Assembly: GCA_015680685.1 (NCBI GenBank)
Contig: MNCI01005856.1
Location: forward strand, 104,693-168,692
DNA from: Gnetum montanum
Taxonomy: Eukaryota; Streptophyta; Gnetopsida; Gnetales; Gnetaceae
Length of the DNA stretch: 64,000 nt
Direction: 5' to 3'
Shown: piece by piece, positions 1-11,305 of the stretch
Numbering within the stretch: position 1 is the first letter of the stretch
How the letters are laid out: each line of letters starts with the position of its first letter
The notes under the pieces: generated by a model
Told to the model about the DNA's origin: nothing
Database searches by the model: none
What the model saw: the letters and a program-made list of their open reading frames with translations, nothing else
Program-made: the position numbers and the translations under genes

Positions 1-206
1 AGGTTTATCTCCTATGCTAAAGGGTGAAGGGTTGAGAAGGCTAACTAACTCTAACTAAGGACCTAAGTCTATATTAACTAGCGTCAGCATCTACTCCTAC
101 TTACCGTACACACCCTGAACTGATGCAACTGTGGCTACCAAATGCTAATCGTTACTGGGATCACCACACGTAACACACGTGCTCAAAGTGGTCGTACTAA
201 GGCACT
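1..206. other. unassigned repeat-derived sequence
   Basis: No ORF or family-diagnostic motif is visible. Its wording (short phrases such as GTACACACC and CTAACTAACTC) resembles the degenerate repeat that follows, so it is probably the edge of the same repeat block or of an LTR cut by the window start. Confidence 0.35.
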
Positions 207-554
207 TAACTAGCCTAAGTGTGATAAGCAGCCGATTCCTTGACTAGCTGTACACACCCATAGGTGCTCGTAGCCAATTCGTACTTACCCCATCTTCTAG
301 GAGTGAAGGGTGAGAGAACCTAACTAGCCTAAGTGCGATGAGTAGTTGATTCCTTGACTAGCCGTACACACTGGGACTACCACTGGGATTACCAAGCATA
401 GATCCTGGAATACGCTAATGGGTTACCAAGTAGTCACAATGCTCGTAATCAAGTCGTACTCATACCGCATGCGATGAGCAGCCGATTCCTTGACTAACCG
501 TACACATCCTTAGATGCTCGTAATCAAGTCGTACTCATACCGCATTCTAGGAAA
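207..554. repeat. degenerate tandem repeat, about three units
   Basis: The phrases CCGATTCCTTGACTAGC and GTGCTCGTA...TCGTACT recur from about 207, 319 and 472, with units of roughly 80-150 bases and the same order of sub-motifs (ACTAGCCTAAGTG, GATTCCTTGACTA, CGTACACA, TCTAGGA). Spacing is irregular, so the units have drifted or gained inserts. No coding potential is seen. This looks like the internal repeat of an LTR or a decayed minisatellite. Confidence 0.6.
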
Positions 555-956
555 GCAATAAATAAAAATAAATAAAGTCCTATCCATGCACTATAAGGTT
601 TATCCAATCAAGTTTGTCTTTATTGCCGTACACAACTTGTGTTCAGGTACAATGTTGCTTGAATAAAGAGCCATTCACTTTAGGACTCCTACTGCGGGCA
701 CATGGGAAATTAATCTAACTCTAGAGTGATCAAACTGCCAGAGCTTCACTACTTCTAGCTAGGATGGGAAATGAGGGGGGTACCGCCTCTTATTTATAGA
801 TTTGGCGGCAGACCGCAATATCGTGTACGCAATATCGTGATGGCCGCGATATCGCGTACACAATATCGTGGCTTGTGCATATCGCATCTCATCAAACATC
901 ACCATCCTTAGAACTTATAAAACTCTATCATTGACATGCGTAATTAATCTACAACA
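555..956. other. LTR-like sequence with GATATCGCG-type motif cluster
   Basis: A TATA-like TTATTTATAG lies at about 789-798, followed at about 813-880 by at least five copies of a short motif around CAATATCGTG or GATATCGCG, some palindromic (GCGATATCGCG). No ORF is present. A promoter-like box beside short repeats suggests LTR U3/R sequence of an unassigned element, but no partner LTR is visible. Confidence 0.35.
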
Positions 957-1736
957 TTATCTCCAAGCTTTTTGGGCTCCTTGACATTGTTGATACTGAT
1001 GATGATGTAAGCATTAGCATTATTGTCAACACTCTAAGGAATTACATCTTGTAATTCTTGACCTGCACACTTGTCATTTGACTACAATCTTAGGCCTTAG
1101 GGATTTCTAGACATCATCTTAGCATCATTTAACCTTAATTCAAATGTCAAATAGGGCCTTAGAAGCTTAAAAATTTAACTTGATCAAAATTGTAGAAATT
1201 TATCCAAGTGTTGGTGATGTTGAGATTGATGTTAGCATCTGCATCAGTGGCACCATTCTTGGGACCTATACCATGCTTCTTGCATATTTTAACTTAGTTT
1301 TTGACATAATTTTTTAGCCTTACAAGCTTCTTAGTAGTATCTTGACATCATTTAACATTGTTTTAGTTGTTAGATGAATTCTTGGAAGTTTTGAGCTAGC
1401 GCTTGGATGAAATTATGAAAAAATATCTAAGTGTTAGTGATGCTAATATTGATGTTAATTTCAACATGAGATTCACCTATTTGGCTCATCATACCTGCCT
1501 AACACATGGGTTAAACTTTCTATTTTCAAATTCCAAATCAACTTTAGGTGAATTACACTTGACTTTGAGCTTAGATTTAGTAACCCTAAGTTACAATTCA
1601 CAACCTAGGGATATAAGTAGGGGTTTAATACACAAATTCCTAGCTAGTTTCTTGAGATTTTGAGCACTTTTTGAAAATTTTTATATATTAAGAGGACATG
1701 TAGTAGACCTCCTAGTGTCACTCATATGCTTCATCA
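957..1736 (+). repeat. candidate 5' LTR of element A, with internal degenerate repeats
   Basis: The stretch ends in CATCA three bases before a tRNA-Met primer site, as a 5' LTR would. Inside, the series GACATCAT, CATTTAAC, CAAGTGTTGGTGATG or AAGTGTTAGTGATG, GATGTTA occurs twice (about 1100-1260 and 1345-1475), giving a diverged repeat of about 250-270 bases. A short reading frame at 1403-1663 inside it has no recognisable content. The left edge of the LTR cannot be fixed because no 3' partner was found. Confidence 0.4.
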
Positions 1737-1739
1737 GAT

Positions 1740-1758
1740 TGGTATCAAAGTAGCTTGG
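1740..1758 (+). promoter_or_regulatory. primer binding site, initiator tRNA-Met type (element A)
   Basis: TGGTATCAAAGTAGCTTGG closely matches the classic plant retrotransposon site TGGTATCAGAGC, complementary to the 3' end of initiator tRNA-Met. It fixes the end of the 5' LTR just upstream and the + orientation of element A. Confidence 0.75.
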
Positions 1759-2095
1759 AATTAAAGACAAGTTTATTCAAGTGGATAATTCTCATCTTAA
1801 TTACAAAAAATCACTCCAAATTCTCAAGGTTGAATGAATTATTTCTTACTACTTATTCTACTCATCCTTGGGTTTGAAAATTCCATTTGATCCCTACGTT
1901 TGTCATATCTTTCAAGAATTGGAAGATGATTGTGAAATTGGATAGTCATTGGCTTGTAAAAGCTAGGGTTTGAAGATCTTGCATTCATTTCTCTTAAGAT
2001 CTAAGTATTTCTTATCTCATTCCTTGAGAAATCTTGTAAGTTTCATCTTTCTTTGTATAATTTTGTGTAAATTACCTTTTAGATCAATTTTCATC

Positions 2096-3280
2096 ATGAA
2101 TCCAAAGAATAAGATAGTTCAAGCTTTGTCAAGAGACATGGATGACATGAGAAATGCTCTCAAGGTCATTGTTGAGAAAATTGAAAATCTTGAACAAAGC
2201 AAAGGAAATGCTACTTCATCAAAAGCATTTAAGCAAGGGTATAATTCATGCAATTCTTCACCAATGCCTTCTTCAAGACATTTCTTAATGCCATCCTTTG
2301 AATATGATCTTCCTTTTGAAATGAAGACTTAGAAGAAGGAGAAGATTAAGATGATGTTTTTCTTCATGCTCTTAGCGTTGAAAATAAGTCTCAAGGTTTC
2401 ATTTTTCCATGGAAAGGAAAAAAGGAACTTATTTCTATGTCTCAAAGGAAGCAAGGTAAAGGAATTGAATTCACTCTTGCAAAAGCTTTCAGACATGCTT
2501 CAAGAACGCCTCATGTTGAATTCAAATCCTTCAATGGCATGTAAGGAACTAAATCTTTCCTTTCTTGCTTGAAAATGAATAACAAGTACTTTGAACTTGA
2601 AGATATGGAAAATTATCAAAATGTATCTTATGTTGAAACCAAGTTGGAAGGCATAGCACTTGTATGGTGGAGAAGAAAAGTCATTCTTACAAGGTGAAAA
2701 ATGGTACTCCTATCAAGAATTAGTCTTTAATGCAGTTCATGCTCAAGTGAAAATTTGAGAAGACTCATCATAGATAAGAGGCTAGCTAAAAATTGATATG
2801 TTGAAACCAAGTTGGAAGGCATAGCACTTGTATGGTGGGAGAAGAAAAGTCATTCTTACAAGGTGAACAATGGTATTTCTATCAAGAATTAGTCTTTCAT
2901 GCTATTCATGCTCAAGTAAAAATTTGAGAAGGCTCATCATAGATAAGAGGTCATCCAAAAATTAAAGTACATACAGAAAGTTGATAAGAGTGTGAGGGAC
3001 TAATACATGGATTTTTGTAAGGCTTTCTAGCTTGCAAAAGTTTATTAGGATGGTTATGAATAAGCATCCACTTTTCAAGGACTTAAAAGGGAGTATCAAT
3101 AAGAGATAGCCTTCTATGAGCCCCAAACACTGGATGAGACTTTTGAATTAGCTCTTAAGGTTGAAAAGAAATTTCAAGGCTACATTAGAGGTTCTAAATC
3201 TTCTAAGAGCAAGAACCCATAATCATTTGAAAGTGAGAATGAAGGCAAGGAGAATGGAAATGCCAAAGAAGACATATAGG
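2096..3280 (+). pseudogene. broken gag of an LTR retrotransposon (element A)
   Basis: The frame opens at an ATG at 2096, about 340 bases after the tRNA-Met primer site. It begins with a polar N-terminal stretch (NPKNKIVQAL, then a KIENLEQ helix). It passes through several stops and frameshifts into a typical gag core: YFELEDMENYQNV, then KLEGIALVWWEKK with its paired tryptophans, and later a Lys/Ser-rich tail. Gag forms the particle that packages element RNA. The core is duplicated in tandem (see repeat), and the first copy has lost one base near the WWEKK motif. No protease or polymerase follows, so A is gag-only or truncated. Family (Ty3/gypsy or Ty1/copia) cannot be decided. Confidence 0.6.
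2629..2964 (+). repeat. 168-bp tandem duplication inside the gag relic
   Basis: The segments 2629-2796 and 2797-2964 both start TATGTTGAAACCAAG and match nearly throughout, each coding for the same LEGIALVWW gag stretch. The first copy lacks one G in the run after GTATGGTGG, shifting its frame. High similarity against a heavily mutated background implies that the duplication is younger than the gag decay. Confidence 0.85.
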
Positions 3281-3595
3281 AGAAGTCAATTAATGTATGG
3301 TTCATCATTAAAGACCATATCCACTGTTATTTCATGAATTTCTCCATTGTGATGTAAGCATACAATTATGGTAATATGTGTGTATATGTGTTTATGTGTG
3401 TCATGCATACATTGTGTTGTGTGTTTATGTGTTTGTGAAATAAGTTTTGAATAGTAGAGACAAAATGTTATAAGCTCTAACCATTCCATGTGTGTTATGC
3501 TTTGGTTTATGATCTTTGTGAGGGGGAAATAGATACCCCAAGAATAAAGGTCTCTTGTCTGGAAATCAAGAATATTTTGCAGGGGAGGGTACCAA
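3281..3595. other. spacer with TG-rich microsatellite
   Basis: No coding sequence is recognisable. A GT/ATGT-rich simple stretch runs over about 3375-3440. A weak purine-rich tract (GAGGGGGAAATAG) lies near 3519 and could be a polypurine tract remnant of element A, but no LTR follows it. Confidence 0.35.
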
Positions 3596-4742
3596 TGTGG
3601 GCATCAAATAGACCAATGTAACATCTCTCTAGTGCTGGAATATATCCGTAGAGTTTTAACATGTTTGGGAGTGTTTAGGGACTACTTTGATGAGTTTAGG
3701 AGGTTCTAGGGGGCTATGGGGACTCTTCTGAAGATGTCCAAAGTTGCAAGCCTCAAAACAAGCATATTTGTGTTTTGACCTAGAACGTGAGATGTCCCAA
3801 CTACATTCAGGATGCCCCATCTAAACTTGAGGCATCCCACATGATTTTAGGATATTCTAGCTGGTAACAGTTACTTTGGGTGAGACATCCCATTCTCCTC
3901 TGAGATGTTCCAGATGAAAATGAGACAATTTCCTACAAGTTTTTAAAGATTTAAATTTTGAATGTAAAGAGGGAAGATGAAGAGATAAGGGGGAAAGAAT
4001 ATAAATAGACCTATTGGACCTTCATTTTGGTCAAGGAAGTCTAGGGAGAGAGAGGTGAGTTGAGAGAAGAGTAGAGAGAGTTAAAGTCTTGGCAAGGTGC
4101 CTTGATCATCATCCATGCAAGAGTGTGTTTTCTTTGATTGAGTGTGTGTATGAGAATTTGATTGAATCTCTTGTCTATTCTTTGGAATTTGTGCTTCCTC
4201 TTAGCTTTAACTTATTAATTTAAGAAAGAATAAAGCTTTCATTTTTTTCTTGTTCAAATTTACTATTTTTGTGACATTGAGAGAGCTTGGATTGTGGAAT
4301 CCATGGGAGCCCCCTTGTTTCTTCATCTTTCCTCTTTAAATTCAAAATTTAAATCTTTAAAAACACATAGGAAATTATCTTGTGTTCATCTATGATATCT
4401 TAGAGGAGAATGAAATATCTGACCTAAAAGTGGCTATTAACAACTGGGGCATTCTAAAATCATGTGGGACTTCTTGGCTAGGATGTCTAAAATGTAGTTG
4501 GAAAGTCTCACTTACAGTTGGGATGTTTCACTTGTAGTTGGGACATCCCACCTGCAAGAGAAAAATAAAAAGATGCTTGTTTGGAGGCTTGGAACCTCTT
4601 AACACCTCCAAAAAAGTCTCCATAGCTCTAAAAACCTCCTAGACTCATCAAAATAGTTTCAAAACACTTCCAAACATGCCAAAACTCCAGGGAAAGATCC
4701 CATCATTAGAGAGATGTCATATTGTGCTGTTTGATGTTCACA
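3596..4742. mobile_element. foldback element with long terminal inverted repeats
   Basis: The left arm (3596-3985) and right arm (4319-4742) are reverse complements over about 390-420 bases with scattered differences and small gaps. The outer ends are TGTGGGCATCAAA and its mirrored partner TTTGATGTTCACA. The 330-base loop holds a TATA box (TATAAATAG, 4000-4008) and an AATAAA at 4229-4234, so it looks like an LTR promoter and 3'-processing region. No ORF of note is present, and no clear target duplication was found at either side. It could be a non-autonomous foldback transposon, or two LTR fragments joined head to head. Confidence 0.6.
4000..4008 (+). promoter_or_regulatory. TATA box in loop of foldback element
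   Basis: TATAAATAG lies in a purine-rich surround and is followed about 225 bases later by AATAAA, the arrangement of an LTR U3-R boundary. Activity is not shown by sequence alone. Confidence 0.4.
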
Positions 4743-5525
4743 TCAATATTTCCTTCACATTTCAATAACCACACTGATGTAGCATTTGCATCATCCCTCT
4801 AGACTTATAATTTTTCAAGATTCAATATTAATTTTTAGAGTTTGAATTCTTTTTAGATTCGGTGTTAGTGATGGAACACTTAACTAAAACATCATTGTTT
4901 TGACCAAAAATTAATTTTGTATTGCTCCATATCATCACCTTCTAGAGGTTCAATTTCATTTTCCAAACTCATTTTTTACTTACAAATTGGATTTTTATTA
5001 TTAGTTTCATCCCACTTATGTTTTTGCTTCAAAATTTGTAGTTTTTCCTTCCCTAAGAGACAAACACTCATTTTTTCATGTAATAAAGCATTCTATTCTT
5101 TGAGGAAGAAACCTAAACCATTTTCTCATATTGTAACATCTAATATTCTACCATTTCATGTTATTTTTTTCATGCATTACACTTATAAATTATTCTATCA
5201 CATATTCTATCTCTTATAGAGCACTGCATACTTAGAAATTTTTTTAACATTTTATACTTCATCAAATTTTCAGCATTTTACAGTTAATCATTTTTTAACA
5301 TTTAAATCATAATTTTTTACCATACCCCTACCATTCCTAGGTTCATGTTTGATAAGATAAGTTTACATTTGATTAGAGATTGATATCCCTTGGTGTTATC
5401 ATCATTGACTTAGAAAAGGTTATATCAAGTTAAAAACTATTTATGGCCATGAATTAAGTATCTAACACTTAGTTGGTCAAGGTGTCCTTACAGATTTAGG
5501 AAGCATAATTTTTTAGAAACATTTT
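4743..5525 (+). other. AT-rich noncoding stretch, probable 5' LTR of element H
   Basis: No gene is recognisable. The region ends directly before the primer-site motif of element H, so by position its distal part should be H's 5' LTR. It is very T-rich on + and too decayed to align by eye with the LTRs of C, D or E. The reading frame at 4917-5219 has no recognisable domain. Confidence 0.3.
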
Positions 5526-5544
5526 TAGTGCTAGAAGGATGGCC
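5526..5544 (+). promoter_or_regulatory. primer-site motif of Tat-like element H
   Basis: TAGTGCTAGAAGGATGGCC matches, with one or two changes, the motif directly inside the 5' LTR of elements B, C and D (consensus about TAGYGCTAGAAGGAGGGC). By position this is the primer binding site of H and gives + orientation. Confidence 0.6.
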
Positions 5545-6100
5545 AATAGCATTTCTAGCATATTGGACCTATTGCCTAGTAGCCTCTAGGTCCTTTTCGA
5601 CACTTAAAAAATTTTTTCTCCCTCTTTTCAGTCTTAGTTAGTTTATTTTCACTTTATACTTAATCTTATTTTCTTCTAAATATGTATGTACTAGACACTT
5701 GTTTATACCATGTTTGTCCAAGGTTTTAACTTCTTCCAAAAATTTCAAATTCATTAACTGATGGAAGCATGGAAGGCATAGGCTCGTACAACATCCATGC
5801 TATAGCATGACTAGAAGATTGCATGTGCTAAGCAAGAACCAAGCATCACACACACTAAGAATGAGCTAAGAAGCATGGTTGTATATGAAATAGTCAATGG
5901 TTTGGGACCTTTCCTACCCAACCTAAACCATCCTATCGAGTTGACTCCATTTGAATAGGCTATATTGATAGAATACCTAATTGCCTAGAATTAAGTTTAG
6001 GAAATGGAAAGCATTATTTGGGATCATCTCATTGAAATTTCCAAAATTAATGTCAATAGTAGAAACTATTAATTCTAAGGCCAACATAATAAGAAAAATG
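5545..6100 (+). other. H leader region, no gene seen
   Basis: This is the stretch between primer site and the first gag-like reading. It contains a direct block of plain AT-rich sequence without recognisable motifs. It is probably the gag leader or an extinct gag N-terminus. Confidence 0.3.
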
Positions 6101-8640
6101 GTGACACTAGTATTCGTGATGGTGATAAGGAGGAATCTCTTCACATCTTTCTTCCTATAGATTCTTTTCATTTTCCACGATCTCAATATATAACATGTGA
6201 ATCTCATTGGTTCTACTAACCCATTGTTTATTTCTATATCTCAAAATGTTACTTATGTAGTACCTTCTTTATCCAACTTTGCTATCATAGTCCCATTGGT
6301 AACCAACTTGCCTCCTAGCTATAACATGTTTCGAAACATAGCCATAGTTAATCCTGCTCTTCCAATATTGATACAAAGAATTAGTTCATTCTAAGTCCAT
6401 TTCAAGGATTATCTCACTTAATTCTAGTATAACAGTCACAAGTCTCCTTATCTTTTATTTTATCTACACCTGATATTCCATTGTTAATGCCATTAGGATA
6501 GCATCCATAAATGCTATGGTGTTTATCTAGCTAATTTTACTTGCTTATGATTCCATGCCAAGCAACCCTACTTAGAACATCTTTGGAATTCCTTTTGAAT
6601 TAATATTTTTATTACAAGACTTTACTTCTAGGATGTAGAAAAATGAAGACCAAACCAGGAAAGTTATTGCATTACATAGAGGTAGTCCTGTAGTATCCAT
6701 GATCAATATTTTTGTTAACCCTATCAACTCACTAATCCTACATTACTATGTTTCTTAGGAGGTATCACTCTCAAATTTCACTAAGTATAATGGAGAATCT
6801 AATCCTACCAATCATGTGATCATCTTTCAAAATTAGTGTATGTTGTTAATATGTTATTCCTACACTATGCTTTGAGGTTTTTTAATTATCTTAATGGGAA
6901 AGAACTCGAGTGGTACAGGTCTCTACCCCACAGGTCCATCATCTTCCTTGAACAACTTTTCACAAACTTTGTGAATAGATTAGGGTATAGCATTATTAAT
7001 AATGCAACTTTGTAAAACTCCTCATAATCAAATAGGCACATAATGAGTCCATCGACAAGTTCATTTCTAGATGTACATCTACTACCATGGAGTTTACATA
7101 TTCTTTAGTTGATGAATGTTTATTGGATATCTTTGAGGAAGTTGTCAATGATTATATTAGAGGCAAATTAATCTATCGTAAGCTACTTAGCCTTCATGCT
7201 ACAATCACTTTTGCTAAGTGCATTGAGGAGGTGACAATTCAACATAATGATCTAGGGAACTAAGATGAATCCTTCCAAACTATAGGATAAACAATGACAT
7301 CATGGAATCAACCTACTTTCAGTTTATTGTCCAATAAAGGAGGTAATAATGAAAAAAATCAAAATGGAAATTCAAAATCCAATGATGATGAATAAAAAAT
7401 ATTTGATAATGGATATATTAGGTCAAAAAAGTACAGTTCAAAATACCATAAGTTTTTAATGACCTATACTCAATTGTACAACATGCTATTGAAGGATGTG
7501 CACATAGCTCCAAAGAAAGTATTTGAATAAATGAGGGCTTATTTCAAGAGATTTCAAACTTTTGTAATTAATCCATTCCACTGATTAGAAGGATACTCAC
7601 TTGTTCCTGAGTGGTACAAATCCAATAAGTTTTTCTATTATCATGAAGTTGTAGGTCATGATATGGAGGATTGTAACAAACTTAAAGATGATATGTAGGT
7701 GCTAGTGAAAAAGGAAGAGATCATGTTTAACATACCTATGGAGCCCAACAATCAAAATATGAATATTTTTCAAGATTCCTTGAATGTTTATTTAAGAAAA
7801 TTTTTTTAATTCCACTTGAAGAATAAGGTAAATCATCCTAAATCACCTTTTGTAATTCAAATGGACCCTATCCAAAATGCCTCTTATTCATCCTTTTAGG
7901 CAAGTCCATTCAAGTCTAAAAATCCTTTTGTCATCAATATTTCTTGGAGTGGTGTTGATTCTTCCTCTTTTTAAAATGTGCATAGAGCTTCCCTAGTGAT
8001 TAACATGACTTTTCATTATGATGAAGACTCTACATGCACAAACCCCTCTTTTGCTTATCCTTTATCTTCCCCAAGAAACTATCCTTCTTTGCTAATATTA
8101 TCCAAGCCTATTTGTTATCCTTTTATTCTTCCCTATTCAATTCCTCCTTCATTATGCCTATATTCTCCATAAAAATTTCAAGGATCCCCTTTGTTCTCCA
8201 CTTCAACATCCCCAGTTAAAATATTGACACATGTAGAAAAGAAGACTAAGCAAGAAAAAGGTGAAGAGAATGAACAAGCCTTCAATTATCCTACCTAAAG
8301 TAAAAAGAGTGTTTATAATGTTTATTTTCAAGCTAAACTTGGTTCTACCCCTTCCTCTCCCATTATCATATGAGCCCAGATTACACCAAATCCTATTTCC
8401 TCTTTACTTGCAAGTAAAAAGGAAACACTTGTGAGTAAGGATTTATCCTAAATGAAAGCTACAATGAAATCAAACGAGATCAGTATTTTCATATTTAACC
8501 TAATTTCAACCTTGAAGGAACATCAATTAGCTTTGGATGAGCTTCTTAAATCAATAACTATGCCTATAGATATTCAATATCATGAGCAAGTGATCTCATC
8601 TATGATCAATTCTCCAAATTATGAGGTAGATTGATTAGTA
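6100..8640 (+). pseudogene. broken Tat-like gag (element H)
   Basis: Translated on + across many stops and shifts, the region gives a Tat-type gag. A Pro/Ile/Asn-rich N-terminal half lies at about 6197-6394. The conserved core NGKELEWYRSLP then appears near 6890-6935, matching LAGKALDWYRALP in element D, followed by a helix-rich stretch. A C-H-H-C finger relic is at about 7635-7690 (FFYYHEVVGHDMEDC...LKDDM), the same motif as FCDYHQLYGHDTDYC in D. A Ser/Pro-rich linker (7850-8220) and a short helical segment (8452-8634) lead towards protease. The finger would bind element RNA. It is non-functional, with dozens of stops. Confidence 0.6.
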
Positions 8641-9330
8641 TTTAAAGAAAAAAAATATCAAGACTCATCCTACCATAGGTGTTATATGCCAACTTCTAAT
8701 CTAGATCATAATATGAGTAGGACACAGTGTATCACTACCTTTGGTACATGTGGATGATGGATCTAGAACTAATGTCATCTCATGGTTTTTTATTAAACAT
8801 CTCAGCCTCAAGAAAATGATCATGTATTCTAACTATAATTCCTTTTAATTTCATTTAGTGATGTTAGAGTAGAGATCCTAGGGATCACTAAGTTACCATC
8901 TTTGATAGAAAGTTATATCATGTTTGAGGTGGTCTTTGTAATCATTAGAGACTCATCATGAATAAATGCTATCTTAGAAAGGCCTTGGTTAGCTTACCAT
9001 TGTTCTATCTCTTCCTTGTTACACCAAGAAATCCATTTCTCCTACAAGGATTAAGAAGTACTAATTCTTGTGGATCTTGAGGTTCCTACTATTTTATGTT
9101 TGGATGTTGTGAGCCTAGGATCTTAGCTTGCATTTGTAGGATAAGCCTCTATTAAACTAAAAATTAAAGAGTTAAAGCCTCACATCCCTTGATCCTGAGC
9201 ACTTACAAAGTCATAGAGTTAGAATTCAATGAATTGGATATAATGGTATTCATTAGGAGTGCAAGAGGTCCCACTAGAGTGAAGGTTAGAATTGATATAG
9301 TGGAGACATAGCTTTGGTAATGATCCCATT
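8641..9330 (+). pseudogene. broken Tat-like retroviral-type protease (element H)
   Basis: The active-site region reads VDDGSRTNVIS at about 8748-8780, aligning with VDDGVTANV in D, YDGATTNVI in B and NDGATKNVI in C. The later stretch contains a LERPWLAYH-like segment corresponding to LGRSWLAQL of D. The protease is an aspartyl enzyme that cuts the polyprotein. Stops and shifts occur throughout. No reverse transcriptase follows: the element is cut off near 9780 by the LTR of element F. Confidence 0.5.
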
Positions 9331-9782
9331 CTAATATCTCTCCATTTTTCCTTGTTTATAGTTTTTCCTAAAATTTGTATGTTTTTATTTTTACTTCATG
9401 TGTTTGAAGTTATACATTTACAATTTTCATAGCTTAGTTTTCTTTATTAACTATTGCAACTAGTTAGTTTTTTTCTATACAAATCTTAGTTTCTTTTATG
9501 CAAGTTTAGATCCTTTGTACTTGTTTATTCCTTTTGTGTTAAAAAGTCAAAAATTGATAATTACATAAAACTTAGAAAAAGATATAAATATAGAAAACTA
9601 TAAAATCCATAAAAAATAGAAAACATAAAAATCCATAAAGAATAATAGTCCATCTATCATAACTAGTAGTTCATACAATCTTAACAAATACATTTCATCA
9701 AATCCAACGTTAATTAATAAAATTTTAGAACTATAAATAAAAAATTTATCGATCATCATACTATCTAATTTTATCCACCCTA
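9331..9782. other. AT-rich remnant after H protease
   Basis: No gene is seen. By comparison with D this is where the antisense-gene segment of H would begin, but only about 450 bases remain before F's LTR and nothing in them can be matched. Confidence 0.3.
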
Positions 9783-11239
9783 ATCATCTAGTGACATTGT
9801 TGGTGCTGGAAATTTCACTTGCTAGAATGAAAACCCAAAAATCCAAGTGCTAGTACAATTTTAACCCTAAATCCCAAGGGCATTCAAACATGGGATTTAA
9901 GGCACCTTGAATGGTTTGGCCTATCATCAAGGAACTTAAAAAAGTATAAATAGAAATGTGAATGGATTTGGAAATTAAAATGGAAATGAAAATGAAAATG
10001 GAAATGAAGTTGAAGTTGCAAATAAAGAATGAAAACAAGCACAGAAATGGAAACATAAACTAAAATTTGCACAACATGAACTATAAATTTATTATAATGT
10101 AAATAAATAATAAGGTTCATGAAGTATAGATTTTATGCTAAAAGGACAAAATCTTTCCTTGTAGAAGCTTGAAGTTTGTTGGAGATGGCTATTCCACATC
10201 AACTCCACAATTCAGATTCTCCCTAGCTCTAGTTCCCAGAAACTTCTCATTGGTTTCCATTGGAATAGGAAATGAGGGTTATAACTGGTATTCCTCCTTT
10301 GGGCTTAGTAGTAGTACGTGGGACTCTTTATGCCCAGTGTAGTACTAGTTTTGCTACCAAAGTGAAGGCGAGGTTGCAATGATGTTATGGTTGTAAAAAT
10401 GCAGAAAGGCTTATTGCTTGTATGTAGGTTTGGACTGAAATAAAGTGTCTATGTTGGTTTTTGTAGGGTGGTTATGGATATTTTTAGATCTATACACCAC
10501 TGCCATGATTGCTAACAGATTGATGTGAATTTGCAGGTGCAACGATTATCAACTTTCAGTGTAATTACCATTTATAGTAAGTTTGGTATATATTATAGAA
10601 AAAAATGCATTTGTTTACTATAAATAGTAAATGAAATTTTGTGAATATGTTGGAACCATCCTCACTATTCTGGATATGGTGGACTATGTTGAGATTGTTG
10701 GGAATGCCAAAAATTGGTGAAAAATGTGGAGATAGTTGGAAACTGCAAAAATGATGGAAACCATTGTCTGGTGGAAAATGTTGTTTACACTAGCCATTGA
10801 AGACTTGGGATGACTACGCTAGCCACTATTGGAAAAATTGAAATTTTGATAGTTCAAATGTTGCACTTCTGCTGGGTCTTGTGGTGACTATGCTGCTACT
10901 ATCATCTTCTCTTCAGAATTGACCTTCCTATCTACTGTAGCACCATGTTTGAATTGATGGATCCAAAGTAGTTGGGACTATACCCCTACAAAAACCCATG
11001 GAAATGCCAATTTTAGCCATTCCAAAGGCATTTTCAACCTTCTCAAGCCCAAATAAAGGCATGAGGTACCTATTTCTACTTGGAAAGTAAGGCAATAACA
11101 ACTTTTCAAATATTTTTGAACCCAAAATGTTGAAATATGTAAGATTGTAGCTCATGGACTACATATCTCACATTTATAATGAATTCTTTTCCCAGGTTGG
11201 GAAATGAGGGTTGCAACATTAATTTTTGGTGGTGTTTCA
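9783..11239 (-). mobile_element. 3' LTR of a Tat-like element on the minus strand (element F)
   Basis: The left part aligns with the D and E LTRs read in the same direction: TGTTGGTGCTGGAAA against TGTCGGTAGCTGGAAAA in D, then GGCACCTTGAATGGTTTGG against GGTGCCCTGAACGGTCTTG. The right end is GGTGGTGTTTCA, followed by a pyrimidine-rich tract complementary to a polypurine tract, as in D and E. It is therefore the 3' LTR of a minus-strand element whose body lay to the right. The exact left edge is uncertain by a few bases. An ATGGAAATGAAAATG-type simple repeat sits at about 9960-10020. Confidence 0.7.
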
Positions 11240-11305
11240 TTAACCCCTCTTTGTTGGTGTTTAGATGATTGACTTGAGAGACATTGACAAAAATTTCAAA
11301 ACACA
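11228..11305 (-). other. polypurine tract and decayed hairpin next to F LTR
   Basis: On the minus strand CAACAAAGAGGGGTTAA immediately precedes the LTR start TGAAACACC, as expected for the plus-strand primer. The inverted partner of TGAAACACC seen in D and E is present only as AAAACACA, 60 bases away, the same spacing as in D and E. Confidence 0.55.

Noticed and set aside
3286-3489. Histidine/threonine-rich minus frame
   Set aside because: Product of a GT-rich microsatellite.
9850-10120. Hydrophobic minus-strand frames as a membrane protein
   Set aside because: They come from the ATGGAAATGAAAATG simple repeat inside the LTR of F, and both frames are low complexity.
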